DNA of 64,000 nt from Antarctobacter heliothermus (GTDB lineage: Bacteria > Pseudomonadota > Alphaproteobacteria > Rhodobacterales > Rhodobacteraceae), in contig NZ_CP022540.1 of the NCBI RefSeq assembly GCF_002237555.1, positions 1,806,501-1,870,500 on the forward strand. The letters run 5' to 3'. The notes beneath the pieces were generated by a model. The model ran no database searches and was not told where the DNA came from. It saw only the letters and a program-made list of their open reading frames with translations. Positions 8,050 through 16,976 of this stretch are shown here, piece by piece. The position numbers and the translations under genes were made by a program. Position 1 is the stretch's first letter, and each line of letters starts with the position of its first letter.

Positions 8050-9776
8050 AAGATTTTGGGTTCAGGTACCTTTGCACCCGACGCGGTTTCGAGGAAATCG
8101 AAATCGCATCCATCATGCGCCTGAGAGACGTGCGCGGCGAACATCTTGCCAAATCCTCTTTCATATGGCGCTTCCGGCTGAACCCAAGCGGCCCGACGGC
8201 GTGCAAGCTCATCTTCGGATACGTCCATATGAATGCTGCGCGCAGGAATATTGACACTGATGAGGTCGCCAGTCCGGAGCAGGGCCAGTGGACCGCCGAC
8301 CTGCGCCTCGGGAGAAACATGCAGGATGCAGGCACCGTAACTTGTTCCGCTCATCCGCGCATCGGACAATCGCAACATGTCTCGAACGCCGGCTTTCACG
8401 AGTTTTCCCGGGATCGGCAGCATCCCCCATTCGGGCATTCCCGGGCCTCCGACCGGCCCCGCATTTCGCAATACCAGAACGCTGTCTTCGGTCACGTCCA
8501 GATCGTCGTCGTCGATTTGCGCCTTCAACTCTTCGTAGCTGTCGAACACCAGTGCCGGGCCGGTGTGTACCTGATATTTTGCGCTACACGCTGACGGCTT
8601 AATGACACAGCCTTCGGGCGCAAGGTTGCCTTTCAGAACGGCAAGTGCGCCTTCCGCGTAGATCGGCTGATCGCAGCTTCTTATGACATCGTCGTTGAAG
8701 ACCCGTGCACCTGCGATATCATCGCGCAACGGTTGGCCCGTGACCGAAATCATTTCGAGATCCAGATGCTCGGATATTCTCGTCATCAATGCGGGCAGCC
8801 CACCCGCGTAATAGAAGTCTTCCATCAAATAGGTGTCACCGCTTGGGCGCACATTTGCGATGACGGGCACCTTGCGGCTTGCTGCATCGAAATCAGCCAG
8901 AGAAACGTCCACGCCGGCGCGGCGCCCAATCGCGATCAGGTGAATGATCGCGTTGGTCGAGCAGCCCATCGCCATTGCGACGGCAATAGCGTTTTGTACC
9001 GAAGCTGGCTTTACAATGTCTGATGGCTTCAAATCTTCCCACACCATGTCGACAATTCGGCGCCCGGCCATTTTGCTCATCGCTATATGGTTGGAATCCG
9101 CAGCCGGAATTGAAGAGGCTCCGGGCAGTGTCGTTCCCAATGCATCGGCAATCGCCGTCATGGTCGAAGCCGTGCCCATCGTCATGCAGTGACCATAGCT
9201 GCGCGCGATCCCGCGCTCCACGCCCTCCCAGTCTTGCCGGGTTATGTTGCCGGCCCTCAGCTCGTCCCAATATTTCCAGCTGTCAGAGCCCGAACCAAGT
9301 GTCTTTCCCTGCCAGTTCCCGCGCAGCATGGGGCCCGCGGGAATATAAACGGCGGGAACATCCATGCTGAGCGCGCCCATCAACAAGCCCGGAGTTGTCT
9401 TGTCGCAGCCGCCCATCAACACAACCCCGTCGATGGGATGCGAACGGATCAATTCCTCGGTTTCCATGGCAAGAAGGTTGCGATACAGCATCGCGGAAGG
9501 CTTGACAAACTGCTCTGCCAGCGAGATCGCAGGCAGTTCAATCGGAAATCCACCGGATTGAAGGATTCCGGCCTTTACCGATTCCGCGCGTTGACGGAAA
9601 TGGGCATGGCACGGATTGATGTCTGACCATGTGTTTATGATCGCAATCACGGGGCGACCTTGCCAATCGACCGGGTCATAGCCCATCTGCATCATGCGCG
9701 ATCTGTGCCCAAAGGTCCGCAATCCGTCATCGCCGAACCAGCGGTAGGACCTGAGAGATTCTGCTGTCTTTTTCAT
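8046..9776 (-). CDS. IlvD/Edd-family sugar-acid dehydratase
   Basis: The 576-residue protein belongs to the Fe-S dependent IlvD/Edd dehydratase family. Conserved Cys-containing segments are NTWSDINPCHAHF and GGCDKTTPG, plus a third cysteine around GHCMTMGTASTM. Length and the RSYRWFGDDGLRTFGHRSRM N-terminal block fit sugar-acid (L-arabonate/D-xylonate/galactonate type) dehydratases better than dihydroxyacid dehydratase. It would convert an aldonate to the 2-keto-3-deoxy acid. The ATG at 9776 was chosen because upstream sequence to 9875 lacks homology. It is divergent from the TRAP operon, and palindromes lie in the gap. Confidence 0.88.
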   Translation of the reverse strand: MKKTAESLRSYRWFGDDGLRTFGHRSRMMQMGYDPVDWQGRPVIAIINTWSDINPCHAHFRQRAESVKAGILQSGGFPIELPAISLAEQFVKPSAMLYRNLLAMETEELIRSHPIDGVVLMGGCDKTTPGLLMGALSMDVPAVYIPAGPMLRGNWQGKTLGSGSDSWKYWDELRAGNITRQDWEGVERGIARSYGHCMTMGTASTMTAIADALGTTLPGASSIPAADSNHIAMSKMAGRRIVDMVWEDLKPSDIVKPASVQNAIAVAMAMGCSTNAIIHLIAIGRRAGVDVSLADFDAASRKVPVIANVRPSGDTYLMEDFYYAGGLPALMTRISEHLDLEMISVTGQPLRDDIAGARVFNDDVIRSCDQPIYAEGALAVLKGNLAPEGCVIKPSACSAKYQVHTGPALVFDSYEELKAQIDDDDLDVTEDSVLVLRNAGPVGGPGMPEWGMLPIPGKLVKAGVRDMLRLSDARMSGTSYGACILHVSPEAQVGGPLALLRTGDLISVNIPARSIHMDVSEDELARRRAAWVQPEAPYERGFGKMFAAHVSQAHDGCDFDFLETASGAKVPEPKIF

Positions 9777-9922
9777 TAGGTATTCATCCCCGACGTTGTC
9801 GTCTTTCAGGTTGCATGCCCTGAACACGATGAGGCTCCCGGCAATTGGCGACGGGGTGATCGTGCTTTTTTCCAAGCCTGTTTGTGAAAAGTGAAACGCG
9901 AAGTCAAACGTGCAACGCGAGT

Positions 9923-10035
9923 GTGCGATTATCGCACTTCGGAAGGTAGCGTGGATCTGATGATACTAAGTTATACAGATGTGAAGCTGTACAGGAAGTA
10001 TGCGTCTACCAGCGAAGTGTGTGCGATAATCGAAC
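9923..10035. promoter_or_regulatory. Two TGCGAT-type palindromes in the dehydratase/TRAP divergent promoter
   Basis: GTGCGATTATCGCAC (9923-9937) is a perfect palindrome around one central base. GTGCGATAATCGAAC (10021-10035) is an imperfect second copy about 98 bp away. Both lie in the 346-bp gap between the dehydratase start (9776) and the TRAP binding-protein start (10123), which contains no gene. IclR-family regulators bind paired palindromes of this size, so the IclR protein encoded at 7207-8049 is the likely ligand. Confidence 0.5.
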
Positions 10036-10122
10036 GGGTGGCTAATATTGTTGACGAGCACACGCGCCAAACCTAGTCCCGGTGGCAATCACAGTATCGG
10101 TTAACAGGAGGAGTAAAACCGG

Positions 10123-11112
10123 ATGGGTAAGCTTTTTGGACTTCGGAGCTTGGTCGGAGCGGCCGCCGTTGCCGCATCGATGGGCGGGGCAGCGTATGCT
10201 CAAGACCTCAAACTGGGATTGGCGCACAACGTCGGGCCTGATCATGTCATGGCTGAGACGCTCAACTACTTTGCTGACAGAGTGGCCGAGTTCTCGGACG
10301 GTTCGATCGAGGTGGTCGTCTACGGCGGCGGGCAGATGGGCGAGACGCGTGATGTTGTGCCCATGATGCAGCAAGGCGCCATGGACATGAACAAGAGCTT
10401 TCATGGCGAACTGGAAGCGTTTGAACCCTCGTTCTTCGTGTTCAACGTGCCTTATCTGTTTCAAGACATCGAGCACCTGCGCCGTTTCCTGTACAGCGAC
10501 GCCGGAACAGAGCTGAGCGAATCGGTCAACGATAAAGGCTTTTTCAACTTGGCCGCGTATGGTGCCGAAGCGAGAAGTTTCTACACAAACAAGCCGATCA
10601 GAAAACCCGAAGACCTGGATGGGGCAAAAATCCGGGTGTTCGCAACACCGACGACTAACAGAATGGTTGAGCTGATGGGGGGCGCACCGGCGCCGATTCC
10701 GTGGGGTGAAACCTACTCGGCAATCCAGCAAGGTGTGATTGATGGCAGCGAGAACAATATCACTTCCTACGTCGCCGCACGTCACTATGAGGTCGCCAAG
10801 ATCTATTCGAAAGACGAGCATACCATGGTCGTCGACTATCTGAGCATTGCAACCAAAACTTGGGATAAGCTCACCGACGAGCAAAAATCCGTACTCAAAC
10901 GCGCGGCGCGTGCCTCGGAAGAGCACCAGCAGGAAGTTTATACAATTCAGGTGGCGGATGCCTATAAACTGCTCGAAGAAAAAGGCATCGAAATCGTCGA
11001 AGTTGACAAGGAAGCCTTTCGGAAATCCGTTCAACCTCTGATCGATGAGTTGATGCAGGATCCTGAAAAGGCGAAGTGGATCGAACGCGCTCGAGCACTT
11101 GCTGCCGAATAA
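10123..11112 (+). CDS. dctP: TRAP transporter solute-binding protein (DctP family)
   Basis: The 329-residue periplasmic protein has a signal peptide (about 1-26, AYA before QD) and the DctP/TAXI-type fold. It shows the ARSFYTNKPIRKPEDLDGAKIRV segment and the conserved Arg (in KIRVFATPT) used to bind substrate carboxylates. A very strong AGGAGGAG precedes the ATG by 9 bases. It delivers an organic or sugar acid to the DctQM permease encoded next. A hairpin with a T-run directly downstream probably sets high expression relative to the permease genes. Confidence 0.92.
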   Translation: MGKLFGLRSLVGAAAVAASMGGAAYAQDLKLGLAHNVGPDHVMAETLNYFADRVAEFSDGSIEVVVYGGGQMGETRDVVPMMQQGAMDMNKSFHGELEAFEPSFFVFNVPYLFQDIEHLRRFLYSDAGTELSESVNDKGFFNLAAYGAEARSFYTNKPIRKPEDLDGAKIRVFATPTTNRMVELMGGAPAPIPWGETYSAIQQGVIDGSENNITSYVAARHYEVAKIYSKDEHTMVVDYLSIATKTWDKLTDEQKSVLKRAARASEEHQQEVYTIQVADAYKLLEEKGIEIVEVDKEAFRKSVQPLIDELMQDPEKAKWIERARALAAE

Positions 11113-11125
11113 AGACGCGACACAG

Positions 11126-11165
11126 GACACTCCCGGTGCAGTGACATGCATTGGGGGTGTCTTTT
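11126..11165 (+). terminator. Attenuator hairpin between dctP and dctQ
   Basis: Bases 11126-11140 pair with 11147-11161 (15 pairs including three G-T wobbles) around a 6-base loop, followed by TTTT at 11162-11165. Located 14 bases after the dctP stop and before dctQ, it looks like a leaky intrinsic terminator that gives more binding protein than permease. Confidence 0.65.
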
Positions 11166-11190
11166 CCCTATCGGGCTTTCGAGGTGAGCA

Positions 11191-11721
11191 ATGCGAATAC
11201 TGAGATGGATTGAAAGGGTGCTGGACACCCTGCTTCAGACGGCGATCTTGGGCCTAGTGACGGGCTTGATTGTCACGGTCTCATGGCAAGTCTTTAGCCG
11301 ATACATTCTCAACAAGCCGAGCACTTCGACCGACGAACTGGCTAGGTTCATGTTGGTTTGGCTGGTCTTGCTAGGCGCGGCTTATTGCGTCGGCAAGAAA
11401 AGCCACCTAGCGATCGACCTGCTGTCCATGGGGTCATCCATAAAGATCCGCCAGTGGTTCAATCTCTACGTCGACTTGATGATCCTTGGCTTCACGCTCT
11501 TCGTGATGGTGTATGGGGGTTTTCGTCTTCTTGCCTCGATCGCGTCAAGCAACGGGATCTCTCCGGCGATGCAGATGCCACTGGAATACCTGTTCATGAT
11601 CTTACCGGTTAGCGGCCTCCTGATGGCGGCCTACTCCACCTTGTCAATCATGACCTTCCTGATCACCCGATTTGAGAAACCTGGTCTTGCGTCGCAAGGG
11701 CCTGGAACTCTCAGGGACTAA
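11191..11721 (+). CDS. dctQ: TRAP transporter small permease subunit (DctQ family)
   Basis: The 176-residue protein has four predicted membrane segments (about 15-38, 50-68, 90-112 and 130-155) and the DctQ signature region SWQVFSRYILNKPSTSTDELARF followed by GKKSHLAIDL. It forms the membrane complex with DctM. It sits 78 bp after dctP, separated by the attenuator, and 12 bp before dctM. Confidence 0.9.
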   Translation: MRILRWIERVLDTLLQTAILGLVTGLIVTVSWQVFSRYILNKPSTSTDELARFMLVWLVLLGAAYCVGKKSHLAIDLLSMGSSIKIRQWFNLYVDLMILGFTLFVMVYGGFRLLASIASSNGISPAMQMPLEYLFMILPVSGLLMAAYSTLSIMTFLITRFEKPGLASQGPGTLRD

Positions 11722-11733
11722 GAGGACAAACGC

Positions 11734-13047
11734 ATGGAAGTTAGCGTCGCAGGCGTTCTATTCGGAATTTTCTTCCTTTTGGCGTTCACGGGTGTTCCAA
11801 TTGCGTTCGCACTTGGCATCGCTTCAATTGTCGCAGGAAGCATGATCCTTCCCTACGAGATCATCCTGACAATTATCAGTCAGAGAATGGTTTCGGGGCT
11901 CGACAATTTCTCGTTGCTGGCCATACCATTCTTTATTCTTGCGGGTTCATTGATGAACCATGGCGGTATCGCTCTGCGCTTGATCAATTTTGCGCAACTT
12001 TTTGTCGGCCGCATGCCTGGCTCGCTGGGCCATGTTAACGTAGTCGCAAACATGTTGTTTGGCTCGATTTCGGGTTCGGCCACGGCGGCAGCTGCGGCGG
12101 TGGGCGGAACGATGGCACCTTTGCAAAAGGAAGCCGGCTTTCCACCTGAATACTCAGCATCTCTGAATATCACGTCCTGTGTCACAGGACTTTTGATTCC
12201 CCCATCCAATGTCATGATCATTTATGCAGTCACGGCCGGGAATATCTCGATCGCGGCGCTCTTTGTAGCTGGATATCTTCCGGGCATCCTTATGGGACTG
12301 CTCTTGATTGCAGTAGGCTACATCATCTCGAAACGTCGGGGTTATCAGACCTCGCAAGAGCATTCGCTGCGCGACGCATTGAAAGCCTTCATTGCCGCCA
12401 TCCCAAGCCTTTCTCTGATCTTCCTGATCCTGGGCGGTATCGTTTCGGGTGCCTTCACCGCGACCGAGGCATCCGTGGTCGCCGTGCTGTACGCATTGAT
12501 ACTGTCAATGTTCTTCTATCGATCTATCAAGATCAGTCAGTTGCCAAAGATTTTCATGGAATCCGCCGTCACGACCTCTGCCGTTCTGGTTCTGGTTGCG
12601 ATGTCGATCAGTATGTCCTGGGTCATGGCCCGAGCCGAGATCCCGCAAACAATCACCGACGCATTGCTGACAATTTCTGACAACAAGATCATCATCCTAC
12701 TGATCATCAACATCATTTTGATCGTTGTCGGGATTTTTATGGACATGACACCGGCGATCCTGATCTTCACTTCGATCTTTCTGCCAGTCGCCACCAAGAT
12801 CGGCATGGATCCGATGCATTTCGGTATCATGATGATCTTCAACTTGTGTATCGGTCTATGTACGCCGCCAGTGGGGGTCGCGCTATTCGTCGGCTGCTCC
12901 GTTGCAAAAGTCAGCGTGAAACAAGTCCTATTGCCGATTATGCCGTTCTTTCTTGCATTGTTGATCGGGCTCGCGCTTGTTGTGGCCTTCCCGCAGCTCA
13001 GCTTGTGGCTACCCGAACTGATGGGTCTCATTGACAGGCCGAACTGA
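11734..13047 (+). CDS. dctM: TRAP transporter large permease subunit (DctM family)
   Basis: The 437-residue, 11-13 helix membrane protein has DctM family motifs. These are the N-terminal GVPIAFALGIAS region, SGSATAAAAAVG, the LIPPSNVMIIYAV segment and the C-terminal LCTPPVGVALFVGC. It is the Na+-driven transport channel of the TRAP system and the last gene of the dctPQM operon. Length is normal for the family. Confidence 0.93.
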   Translation: MEVSVAGVLFGIFFLLAFTGVPIAFALGIASIVAGSMILPYEIILTIISQRMVSGLDNFSLLAIPFFILAGSLMNHGGIALRLINFAQLFVGRMPGSLGHVNVVANMLFGSISGSATAAAAAVGGTMAPLQKEAGFPPEYSASLNITSCVTGLLIPPSNVMIIYAVTAGNISIAALFVAGYLPGILMGLLLIAVGYIISKRRGYQTSQEHSLRDALKAFIAAIPSLSLIFLILGGIVSGAFTATEASVVAVLYALILSMFFYRSIKISQLPKIFMESAVTTSAVLVLVAMSISMSWVMARAEIPQTITDALLTISDNKIIILLIINIILIVVGIFMDMTPAILIFTSIFLPVATKIGMDPMHFGIMMIFNLCIGLCTPPVGVALFVGCSVAKVSVKQVLLPIMPFFLALLIGLALVVAFPQLSLWLPELMGLIDRPN

Positions 13048-13303
13048 CGGCGATTTTGATCCTAAAAGTGTCCCGGCTCAGAGCTAGATTTACCGCGTAT
13101 TGATCACGCAACACGCTGGCTCTGGGCTTACATCAATGTGCGACCCAACATGGGCATCGGAGAGCTGAAACCTATACGGACGTTGAATGAGCCCAGATTC
13201 TGTTCGTGGCGCCCATTGGAAATGGGAGCATTCCCGCTCTCTAGACCTGTCCCGCAATCGTCCAGCCCCAATTGCTCGTCTAGGCGACACATGACCTCAT
13301 CTT

Positions 13304-13663
13304 TCAAGGGCAGCACGGGAGGTCGTCCAGCAATTCGACTGGCAAGCCCCAGAAAATCAGCACCACGCATCCCGGCTCTGACCAGACGGAATGAACGCTG
13401 CCCGGTGCATTGCAGATTATGTCGCCGGTTGAGTAGGTTCCATGTTCGTCGCTTTGGTTCCCGTCCAGCACAATGATCGTTTCGATCCCGACGTGTCTGT
13501 GACGCGGCACCGAAGCACCCGGCTGATATTTCAGCACGGCCCATTCCGCGCCACTGTCGGGCTCTTTCCAAAGCCTGTGGATGGTGACACCCGGTCGGAA
13601 CGGCCCGTAGTCGAGCCTGTCCCAGCCCCCGGTGATAATCTGTTCAAAGACAGCAGGTCTCAT
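13304..13663 (-). CDS. Cupin-domain protein (ChrR-type cupin)
   Basis: The 119-residue single-domain cupin has the metal-binding motifs [21 protein letters not shown] (His, His, Glu) and SVHSVW (distal His) on a double-stranded beta-helix. Its start overlaps the stop of the upstream BiuH-like gene by four bases (ATGA), so the two are translationally coupled. The role in the putative biuret operon is unknown: it may be a sensor or an accessory enzyme. The 256 bp between this gene and dctM contain no recognised gene. Confidence 0.8.
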   Translation of the reverse strand: MRPAVFEQIITGGWDRLDYGPFRPGVTIHRLWKEPDSGAEWAVLKYQPGASVPRHRHVGIETIIVLDGNQSDEHGTYSTGDIICNAPGSVHSVWSEPGCVVLIFWGLPVELLDDLPCCP

Positions 13664-14340
13664 TGCGCCAGACTCTTCAGCACATCGTCAGAGCTGCTGA
13701 CACAGCCAAAGACACCGCCCTGCATGAGCACCATGTTGATCGCGGCGTCGTGGTTTGCGCGATCCGTCGCCCCACAGCAATCCTCAAGCAAGACACATTC
13801 GAACCCGCGATCATTGGCCTCGCGCATGGTGGTGTGAACGCAGACATCGGTCGTAATGCCGGTCAGCAGCAGGTTTTCGATGCCCTTGGTCCGCAGGATA
13901 AGCTCCAGGTCGGTGGCGTAGAAACTGCCCTTGCCCGGCTTGTCGATGATCACCTCTCCGGCGAGGGGGGCGAGTTCGTCGATGATCTCCCACCCCGGTT
14001 CGCCGCGGACAAGGATACGGCCACAGGGGCCATCATCGCCGATTCCTGCCCCGATCTGGCGCGAACGCCAACGTTTGTTTTGGGGCAGATCCGCGAGATC
14101 GGGGCGGTGCCCTTCGCGGGTGTGGATCACGTGATATCCGCCGTCACGCATTTCCTTTAGCAGTTTGGCGATCGGGCTGATCGGGGCGCGGGTCAGCGAC
14201 AGATCGTAGCCCATTTTGTCGACATAGCCGCCCTGACCGCAGAAATCGGTCTGCATGTCGATAACCATCAGAGCGGTGTTGTCTGGACGCAGATCGCCAT
14301 TGTAGGGCCATGGGTAGGGGCGGGCATCGAGGCTGTGCAT
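13660..14340 (-). CDS. biuH: Biuret hydrolase-like cysteine hydrolase (isochorismatase family), copy 1
   Basis: The 226-residue isochorismatase-fold amidase closely resembles my recollection of Rhizobium Biu[47 protein letters not shown] and [15 protein letters not shown] blocks. The triad Asp28, Lys134 and Cys167 has the same spacing (106 and 33 residues) as BiuH Asp36/Lys142/Cys175. It would hydrolyse biuret to allophanate plus ammonia in the cytoplasm. The ATG at 14340 is the family start; the open frame upstream to 14544 has no homology. The LysR gene is upstream and the cupin gene overlaps downstream. Related RutB/ureidoacrylate or other carbamoyl amides cannot be excluded. Confidence 0.8.
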   Translation of the reverse strand: MHSLDARPYPWPYNGDLRPDNTALMVIDMQTDFCGQGGYVDKMGYDLSLTRAPISPIAKLLKEMRDGGYHVIHTREGHRPDLADLPQNKRWRSRQIGAGIGDDGPCGRILVRGEPGWEIIDELAPLAGEVIIDKPGKGSFYATDLELILRTKGIENLLLTGITTDVCVHTTMREANDRGFECVLLEDCCGATDRANHDAAINMVLMQGGVFGCVSSSDDVLKSLAQ

Positions 14341-14409
14341 GAGGGTCTCCGTCTGATGTACGGAGGCCAATGTAATCATAGCGGCACGGTGACGTATTCT
14401 GCTAATAAC

Positions 14410-14426
14410 TTGCAGTACTGCTGCAA
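14410..14426. promoter_or_regulatory. LysR-type operator candidate upstream of biuH
   Basis: TTGCAG-TACTG-CTGCAA is a perfect 6-bp-arm inverted repeat in the 91-bp gap between the LysR gene stop (14432) and biuH (14340). It uses the same TGCAG/CTGCA half-sites as the dyad at 15343-15361, so the LysR protein probably binds both. Confidence 0.5.
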
Positions 14427-14431
14427 AATAA

Positions 14432-15328
14432 TCATCGCACGGCGTAGTCTTGCAAAAGGCTTGCCAATCGCTGTGCGAACCGGGCGGGGGCGACTGGCAA
14501 ACTGCGGCCGCGAAGCTGTCCCAACAATAGCGCGCCGGGGGCAATGTCGCGCGCGGCCAAAGGGCGCGAGGTAAGACCCGTGGGCAGGCGCAGTCCTATG
14601 GGGATCTGGAACGCCACCGCATTCTCGAACTCAACATAGTGCCGCATGAAATCGAAGGAATCGGTTTCGACCACCGCCGACAATTGCCGCGACGTCCCGG
14701 CCAGCGCAGCGTCCAGCATATGTCGTACGGCGTAGGCCCGTCCGGGGACGACATGGGGCTGATCAAGGCAGTCCCGCAGTCGGACTTCTTTTTGCTGGGT
14801 CAACGGGTTGTCAGCCCGCATGATTGCATGAATGGGCTGGTCGATCGTGGCAAGGATGTCGAAATCGACAAGATGTGCGGGCTCTAAGACCAGCGCGAGA
14901 TCGCTCTGAAATGTGCGCAGATCCTCTTCGGCCGCGGCGCGATCGCGGATCTGCACTGAGAAGGTCACACCGGGATGTTCTGTCCGGTAGGCCGCGATTT
15001 GGGTTGGCAGGAAGTAGGGGGCCAGTGCCTGAGAGCATGCAATGGAAACGTGGCCGCGCCGTTCACCATCCAGATCCGCGACCAGGCTTTGCACGCGGCG
15101 CAGATCGCTGAGTTGCGCGCGAAAATGCTGGATCAGCAGCTCTCCCGCTGGGTTCAGGCGCATGCCACGGGGAAGCCGTTCGAAAATCTGTGTGCCGAAA
15201 TCTTCCTCGAAATGCTGGATGCGCCTGTTCAGCGCAGAGCCGGTGATGTTGAGGTCTTCAGCCGCCTTGCGGATCGACCCAGCCCGCACCACAGCCTGTA
15301 TGTAATGAAAGTCTTTAAGGTGGCGCAT
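14432..15328 (-). CDS. LysR-family transcriptional regulator
   Basis: The 298-residue protein has an N-terminal winged HTH (about 1-60: [45 protein letters not shown]) and a periplasmic-binding-like effector domain (about 90-295). The ATG at 15328 follows AGGAG; an upstream TTG is less likely. It is divergent from the AtzF-type amidase (107-bp gap) and co-oriented with biuH, with TGCAG dyads on both sides. It is the likely activator of both the biuret hydrolase and allophanate hydrolase genes. Confidence 0.9.
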   Translation of the reverse strand: MRHLKDFHYIQAVVRAGSIRKAAEDLNITGSALNRRIQHFEEDFGTQIFERLPRGMRLNPAGELLIQHFRAQLSDLRRVQSLVADLDGERRGHVSIACSQALAPYFLPTQIAAYRTEHPGVTFSVQIRDRAAAEEDLRTFQSDLALVLEPAHLVDFDILATIDQPIHAIMRADNPLTQQKEVRLRDCLDQPHVVPGRAYAVRHMLDAALAGTSRQLSAVVETDSFDFMRHYVEFENAVAFQIPIGLRLPTGLTSRPLAARDIAPGALLLGQLRGRSLPVAPARFAQRLASLLQDYAVR

Positions 15329-15342
15329 CGGCAAGCTCCTAC

Positions 15343-15361
15343 TGCTGCATTCATTGCAGCA
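15343..15361. promoter_or_regulatory. LysR-type operator candidate in the lysR/amidase divergent gap
   Basis: TGCTGCA-TTCAT-TGCAGCA is a perfect inverted repeat with 7-bp arms and a 5-base spacer, 14 bp upstream of the LysR ATG and about 75 bp upstream of the amidase ATG. Placement is typical for a LysR autoregulation/activation site. Confidence 0.6.
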
Positions 15362-15435
15362 CTTATCTGAATCTTTGGCAATTGAGTTCAGACCTGTTTC
15401 CCGGTCAATCTGTGGAAGAGCAATTGGAGAAACAC

Positions 15436-16806
15436 ATGACGACCCCCTTGAACCTTGATGCCCTGTTCCGCGCCTATGATGAGGGCGTATCCGCAGAGCA
15501 CATTGTCCGGCAGGTCTATGCGCGGATCGCAGAGGTGGCGGACCCGTGCATCTTTATCAGTCTGCGGGACGAGGCGGATGTGCTGGAAGAAATCCGCGCT
15601 ATGGGACCGCGCGACGCCTCAAAGCCACTTTGGGGCGTGCCCTTTGCTGTGAAGGACAATATCGACGTCGCCGGGATGGCCACTACAGCCGCTTGCCCGG
15701 CTTGGGAATACAGCCCGGCCCAAGACGCCTTTGTTGTGGCTCGGCTACGAGAGGCGGGGGCGATTGTTATCGGCAAAACCAACCTTGATCAATTCGCGAC
15801 CGGACTGGTCGGGGTGCGCACGCCATATGGTGCCCCGAAGAACGCGATCGACCCGGAAATTGTCCCCGGTGGATCCTCCGGCGGGTCCGGGGTGGCCGTG
15901 GCGCATGGGATTGTCAGTTTCGCGCTTGGCACCGACACCGCCGGATCGGGACGGGTGCCCGCCGCGCTGAACAACATCGTGGGGCTAAAGCCCACGCTCG
16001 GCAGTTGGTCGGCCAGCGGATCGGTCCCGGCTTGCCGGTCTGTTGAGACGATTTCCGTCTTTGGGCTGACGGTCGAGGACGCCTATCAGGTTTATCGAAC
16101 GGCTGCCGTTTTCGATCCCGGTGACAGCTATGCCCGACGCATTGAGGCTCGCCCTTTGGAAACGCCGCCCTCGGGTCTGCGTATCGGCGTGCCCGATGCT
16201 GCAACGCTGAAGACCTTCGGCGATACTGTGCAAGAGACATCCTTCCGCGCCGCGCTTAGCCTGCTGGAAAAGGCCGGTCATCAAGTGGTGGAAATGGACT
16301 TTACCTGTTTTTACGACGTGGCCGAAATGCTGTACGAGGGCGCTTGGGTGGCGGAACGGTATAGTGTCATCGAACAGCTTTTGGCGCGTGATCCTGAGGC
16401 GATCCTGCCCGTCACGCGGCAGATTATCTGCAAGGCGGAACAACTGAGCGCAACGGATGCCTTTCGCGGGTTTTATCGCCTCAAGGATTTGGCGCGCCGC
16501 GTCGAAGGCCCGCTGTCGCAGGTCGATCTCCTTTGTGTACCCACAATCCCGACCTTTTACACCGTGGCGGAATTGGACGCGGACCCGGTCGGACCGAATT
16601 CGAACCTTGGCACCTATACGAACTTCGTAAACCTTTTGGATATGTGCGGTCTCGCCGTTCCGGTGCCGCCCCGAACGGACGGGCGACCGGGTAGTGTGAC
16701 GCTGTTGGGCGCGGCCGGAAAGGATGCGTTGCTGGCCGAAACCGCATTGGGCCTGGAAAAAGCCGGAACAAGAACGCTGGGCGCAACTGGTTGGAAGCGC
16801 ACATAA
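15436..16806 (+). CDS. Allophanate hydrolase-type amidase (AtzF N-terminal domain only), copy 1
   Basis: The 456-residue amidase-signature enzyme has the triad Lys73, cis-Ser147 and Ser171. It also has AtzF-typical blocks such as DTAGSGRVPAALNNIVGLKPT and the C-terminal GTYTNFVNLLDMCGLAVP. Full-length AtzF has an additional C-terminal domain of about 130 residues, which is absent here; a free-standing version is encoded at 19214-19654. It would cleave allophanate toward N-carboxycarbamate, releasing ammonia. The ATG follows GGAG. It is divergent from LysR-biuH, so the two sides could convert biuret completely. Confidence 0.82.
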   Translation: MTTPLNLDALFRAYDEGVSAEHIVRQVYARIAEVADPCIFISLRDEADVLEEIRAMGPRDASKPLWGVPFAVKDNIDVAGMATTAACPAWEYSPAQDAFVVARLREAGAIVIGKTNLDQFATGLVGVRTPYGAPKNAIDPEIVPGGSSGGSGVAVAHGIVSFALGTDTAGSGRVPAALNNIVGLKPTLGSWSASGSVPACRSVETISVFGLTVEDAYQVYRTAAVFDPGDSYARRIEARPLETPPSGLRIGVPDAATLKTFGDTVQETSFRAALSLLEKAGHQVVEMDFTCFYDVAEMLYEGAWVAERYSVIEQLLARDPEAILPVTRQIICKAEQLSATDAFRGFYRLKDLARRVEGPLSQVDLLCVPTIPTFYTVAELDADPVGPNSNLGTYTNFVNLLDMCGLAVPVPPRTDGRPGSVTLLGAAGKDALLAETALGLEKAGTRTLGATGWKRT

Positions 16807-16824
16807 CCCAGCACGCTGCGTGGT

Positions 16825-16846
16825 CGGCCCCAACGGGCCGGTCTTA
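16825..16846 (+). terminator. Possible terminator after the AtzF-type amidase
   Basis: CGGCCC (16825-16830) pairs with GGGCCG (16835-16840) around CAAC, followed by GTCTTAAT. The stem is short and the T-run is broken, so this is only a weak terminator candidate. Confidence 0.35.
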
Positions 16847-16976
16847 ATCAGCGCGATTTTGTCACAATGACCGCACAACCCCTTGGAGATTGAAGGAAAC
16901 AGTTTAAGACGTCGCACGCCAATTGATGTTCGATTATGTTGATATGGGTGGCCAGAACCCAAAGGAAGTGTGCGCA

